Source: Bacteroidales bacterium (GTDB lineage: Bacteria > Bacteroidota > Bacteroidia > Bacteroidales > Muribaculaceae). From it: a DNA stretch of 64,000 nt. Each line of letters opens with the position of its first letter. The stretch's first letter is position 1. The stretch covers positions 1 through 64,000 of the forward strand of contig JAAVFI010000079.1 in assembly GCA_014800815.1 (NCBI GenBank), given 5' to 3'. Under the pieces are notes generated by a model. The model worked only from the letters and a program-made list of their open reading frames with translations, searched no databases and had not been told where the DNA came from. Shown here in pieces: positions 60,829-64,000 of this stretch. Made by a program: the position numbers and the translations under genes.

Positions 60829-63800
60829 ATGCTCAACAAGATAATTTCGCTATCGCTCCGCAACCGTCTTGCCGTTGCCGTTATCAGTGCGCTCCTCCTC
60901 GTGGCGGGTGTGATTGCGCTCATGCGCATGGAAGTGGACATCTTCCCCGACCTCAATGCACCCACCGTCGTTGTAATGACCGAAGCTCCCGGCCTCGCTG
61001 CTGAAGAAGTGGAGCAGGTGGTGAGCTACCCCATAGAGACCGCTGTCAACGGCTCCACGGGCGTCCGTCGCGTGCGTTCGGCCTCCAACGCCGGCTTCTC
61101 GGTAGTCTGGGTTGAATTCGACTGGGGCACCGACATCTACACCGCCCGCCAGATAGTGGGTGAGCGTCTCGACGCCGCCGCCGACCGCCTGCCCTCAGGT
61201 GTTGAGAAACCCGTCATGGGCCCGCAGTCGTCGATTCTCGGCGAAATGATGATTATCGGCCTGCGCTCCGACAGCACCTCGATGCTCGAACTCCGCCGCA
61301 TTGCCGAGCGCGACCTCCGCACCCGCCTGCTCGCCCTCGGAGGCGTATCGCAGGTGTCGGTAATCGGTGGCGATGCGCCCGAGTACCAGATTAAACTCAA
61401 CCCCGCCGCCATGCAGGCCTACGGCGTGAGCATCGCCGATGTCACCGCCGCCACACAAGGCTTCAACAGCAATGCCGGCGGCGCCGCGCTCTACGACTAC
61501 GGCAACGAATACATCGTCAAGGCAAACCTCAACACCTCCGACCCCGAAGAACTCGCAATGGCCGTTGTACGCTCCGATGAGAACGGAGTCGTAACCCTCG
61601 CTGACATCGCCACAGTAGAGGAGGGCGGACGTCTGCCCCGAATCGGTGCGGCTTCTGTCGAAGGCGAACCCGCCGTTATCATCACCGTGACCAAGCAACC
61701 CGGTGCCGACACCAAGCGCCTCACTGCCGCTATCGACGCCGAACTCGATGTGATAGAGCCCTCGCTCCCCTTCGACGTGCGCCTCTCGCGCAACATATTC
61801 CGCCAGTCCGACTTTATCGACGGTGCTATCGGTAACCTTCAGAGCTCACTGCTCGAAGGCGCCTTCTTCGTCATCATCATCCTCTTCATCTTCCTGATGA
61901 ACGTGCGCACCACGCTCATCTCCGTCACAGCTCTGCCGCTCTCTATTATTGTCACCGTATTGCTCCTCAACGCCATGGGTTATACCGTCAACACCATGAG
62001 CCTCGGCGGTATCGCCATTGCTATCGGCTGTCTTGTCGACGATGCCATTGTCGACGTTGAGAATGTCTACCGGCGCCTGCGCGAGAACAGAGCCTTGCCG
62101 CCGGCAGAGCGCCGCAGCGTGCTCGACGTGGTCTACCACGCCTCGGCAGAAGTGCGTATGCCTATCTTCAACTCCACGCTGATAGTTGCTGCTGCCTTCC
62201 TCCCGCTCTTCTTCCTCGACGGAATGGAAGGACGCATGCTCAAGCCCCTCGGCGTAGCCTTCATTGTGGCACTCGTGGCCTCGACGGTGGTTGCCCTCAC
62301 CGTCACTCCCGTGCTTTCGAGCTGGCTCCTCGGGTCGCCCTCGCAGGACGCCGCCCTCTCGCGCGAACCCCGCGTGAGCCGTACCCTCAAAAACGCCTAC
62401 GCCCGCTCACTGGCTTGGGCTCTTCGCCACGGCCGCGCTCTGATAGTCGCCACAGCCATACTCTTCGCCCTGGCTCTGGGCCTCTTCTTTACCCTTGGCA
62501 GCGGCTTCCTGCCGTCGTTCAACGAAGGCTCGTTCACTATCAACGTCAGCACCCTCCCCGGCATATCCCTCGACGAGAGCGACCGCATAGGGCGCGAGGC
62601 CGAGAGAATCATCATGGAGACCCCCGAAATCATCACCGTGGCACGCAAGACAGGCCGCGCCGAGCTCGACGAACACTCGCTCGGAGTGAACGTTTCGGAA
62701 ATCGAGGCTCCCTATCGCCACGACGGACGTTCACGCCGCGAAATCGCCGCAGAACTCCGTCAGCGTCTTTCCGAAATTCCCGGTGCCGTGATCGAAATCG
62801 GTCAGCCCATCTCGCACCGTATCGACGCCATGCTCTCGGGTACACAGAGCCAGATAGCAATAAAGCTTTTCGGCCCCGACCTCAACACACTCTTCGCCCT
62901 CGGCAAACAGATTAAAGCCGTAGTCGACGAAGTGCCAGGCGCCGTGGATGTCAACATCGAGCAGCAGACGGAGCGCCCGCAGCTGCTCATCCGCCCCCGC
63001 CGCGAACTCCTCGCCCGCTACGGCGTGACTCTCGCCGACTACGGCGCTACAGTGTCCACCGCCTTGGGCGGCACGGAAGTTGCCGAAGTCTACGACCGCG
63101 GCGTGGCCTATCCCATTACCGTAATTCTCGACGAGGCTCACCGCAATTCTATCGACGACGTGGCCATGATACCCGTGGCTACCAATGTCGGCCCCATGCC
63201 ACTCGGCGACCTCTCCGATATAACCGTCGCCTCAGGCCCCAACGCCGTCAACCGCGAGAATGTGGAGCGACGCCTCATAATCAGCGCCAATGTCGGCGAC
63301 CGCGACCTCGTCAGCACCGTCGATGATATCCGATCGCGCGTTGCTGCATCGGTAGAGCTGCCCGAAGGCTACCACGTGGTATACGGAGGCCAGTTCGAGA
63401 ACCAGCGTTCGGCCTCTCGCCGTCTCGCCCTTGCCTCGCTCGGTGCCCTCCTGGTCATCCTCATGCTCCTCTACGGCGAGTTCCACAGCATGTCTCAGTC
63501 GCTCGTAATCCTTGTGAATATGCCTCTTGCGGTGATTGGCGGCGTGATAATGCTCGCCATTACCGGCAACGACCTCAATATCCCCGCGATTATAGGCTTT
63601 ATTTCGCTCATGGGTATCAGCACCCGCAACGGTATGTTGCTCGTAAGCCGATACAATGCCCTCGCTGCCGACGGCTTGAACCTTCCCGACCGCATCATGG
63701 CCGGATCTACCGACCGTCTGCTGCCTATCGTCATGACGGCACTCACGTCAGCTCTCGCCCTCGTGCCCATGGCCGTGAAGGCATCCGCTCCCGGCAACGA

Positions 63801-63921
63801 GATTCAGGCGCCTATGGCTATTGTAATTCTTGGTGGACTCGTAAGCTCTACTGCGCTGAATATCTACGTAGTACCTGTTCTCTACCGATATATTACAAAA
63901 AAATTCTGCAAGAAGATGTAA
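60829..63921 (+). CDS. Heavy-metal RND efflux pump (CusA/CzcA type)
   Basis: This 1030-residue inner-membrane pump uses the proton gradient to expel metal ions. The family pattern is complete: the N-terminal helix LAVAVISALLLVAGVIALMR, the DIFPDLNAPTVVVMTEAPGL periplasmic entry, and TM4 motif GGIAIAIGCLVDDAIVDVEN with the proton-relay aspartates. Two porter halves are present. The C-terminal membrane block has GFISLMGISTRNGMLLVSRY and IMAGSTDRLLPIVMTAL. It follows the adaptor by 7 bases. Compared with CusA, the methionine relay cannot be judged by eye, so monovalent (Cu/Ag) versus divalent (Zn/Co/Cd) preference stays open. Confidence 0.93.
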   Translation: MLNKIISLSLRNRLAVAVISALLLVAGVIALMRMEVDIFPDLNAPTVVVMTEAPGLAAEEVEQVVSYPIETAVNGSTGVRRVRSASNAGFSVVWVEFDWGTDIYTARQIVGERLDAAADRLPSGVEKPVMGPQSSILGEMMIIGLRSDSTSMLELRRIAERDLRTRLLALGGVSQVSVIGGDAPEYQIKLNPAAMQAYGVSIADVTAATQGFNSNAGGAALYDYGNEYIVKANLNTSDPEELAMAVVRSDENGVVTLADIATVEEGGRLPRIGAASVEGEPAVIITVTKQPGADTKRLTAAIDAELDVIEPSLPFDVRLSRNIFRQSDFIDGAIGNLQSSLLEGAFFVIIILFIFLMNVRTTLISVTALPLSIIVTVLLLNAMGYTVNTMSLGGIAIAIGCLVDDAIVDVENVYRRLRENRALPPAERRSVLDVVYHASAEVRMPIFNSTLIVAAAFLPLFFLDGMEGRMLKPLGVAFIVALVASTVVALTVTPVLSSWLLGSPSQDAALSREPRVSRTLKNAYARSLAWALRHGRALIVATAILFALALGLFFTLGSGFLPSFNEGSFTINVSTLPGISLDESDRIGREAERIIMETPEIITVARKTGRAELDEHSLGVNVSEIEAPYRHDGRSRREIAAELRQRLSEIPGAVIEIGQPISHRIDAMLSGTQSQIAIKLFGPDLNTLFALGKQIKAVVDEVPGAVDVNIEQQTERPQLLIRPRRELLARYGVTLADYGATVSTALGGTEVAEVYDRGVAYPITVILDEAHRNSIDDVAMIPVATNVGPMPLGDLSDITVASGPNAVNRENVERRLIISANVGDRDLVSTVDDIRSRVAASVELPEGYHVVYGGQFENQRSASRRLALASLGALLVILMLLYGEFHSMSQSLVILVNMPLAVIGGVIMLAITGNDLNIPAIIGFISLMGISTRNGMLLVSRYNALAADGLNLPDRIMAGSTDRLLPIVMTALTSALALVPMAVKASAPGNEIQAPMAIVILGGLVSSTALNIYVVPVLYRYITKKFCKKM

Positions 63922-63984
63922 TGATTTGCCCGCTTCATGCGTCTTATAGAAGAACACATATAATAAACTAAACAATCTATAAGA

Positions 63985-64000
63985 ATGAAGAAACTTATCT
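63985..64000 (+). CDS. Start of next gene, probably TolC-type outer-membrane channel (cut by window)
   Basis: An ATG at 63985 followed by AAG AAA CTT ATC begins a lysine/hydrophobic signal-like N-terminus, 63 bases after the pump stop. In this operon type the third gene is normally the TolC-family outer-membrane factor. Only five codons are visible, so the identity is inferred from context. Confidence 0.3.

Noticed and set aside
1-64000. CRISPR array or cas genes
   Set aside because: No series of regularly spaced repeats and no Cas-like protein was seen.

Overview
The window reads as a chromosome segment of a gut Bacteroidales bacterium, most likely a member of Muribaculaceae (family level is inference). 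The support is the Bacteroidetes promoter form (TTTG, 19-20 bases, TAnnTTTG) ahead of many genes, lineage-typical families (DUF6377 regulator, DUF4831, DUF4919, TamL-type lipoprotein), a gene-dense moderately GC-rich coding style, and glycan-degradation loci.

Positions 1-6300 are an accessory hot spot. It holds the end of an IS3-type element inserted in a phage terminase remnant, an AAA/DUF4143 ATPase gene with an internal deletion, a fused ABC-type ATPase/DUF4435 gene reminiscent of PARIS-type defence proteins, and tRNA-Lys(CTT). Next to the tRNA is an AT-rich islet (about 2.6 kb) bounded by 72-bp direct repeats that copy the tRNA 3' end plus its terminator. The islet encodes a self-inhibitable Fic protein with its own winged-helix domain and operator-like palindrome, and a nucleotide-cyclase-fold protein of unknown function. 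There is no integrase.

Positions 6300-12700 form an alpha-galactoside locus: a membrane-anchored DUF6377 regulator divergent from a TonB-dependent receptor and a GH36 alpha-galactosidase. From 12770 to 29380 a long minus-strand run carries butyrate kinase/phosphotransbutyrylase, an S66 carboxypeptidase, phosphoglycolate phosphatase, TamL overlapping a histidine kinase, DUF4831, the NAD(P)HX repair enzyme, thioredoxin, DNA polymerase III alpha and two small envelope proteins.

Positions 29500-44730 carry an AspT/YidE-type transporter, a YafQ-type toxin-antitoxin pair beside an inverted antitoxin scrap, a second thioredoxin, FtsE, a lipoprotein cyclophilin, an M16 peptidase, pyruvate:ferredoxin oxidoreductase, a glycosyltransferase, a beta-helix lipoprotein, TrmD and a RecD-like helicase. 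A GH89 alpha-N-acetylglucosaminidase follows.

Positions 47226-55664 are a tight four-gene secreted operon: a one-module putative glycan-binding protein, a GH16 enzyme with three copies of a related module, a GH128-type endo-beta-1,3-glucanase with a CBM6-like domain, and a large multidomain surface protein. All four end in the same kind of C-terminal tail and no SusC/SusD pair is present, so I read it as a self-contained beta-1,3-glucan attack module. The window closes with an orphan histidine kinase, a serine hydrolase with an altered active-site motif, ribosomal protein L19, a MITE-like inverted repeat, and a CusB/CusA heavy-metal efflux operon whose third gene is cut by the window end.
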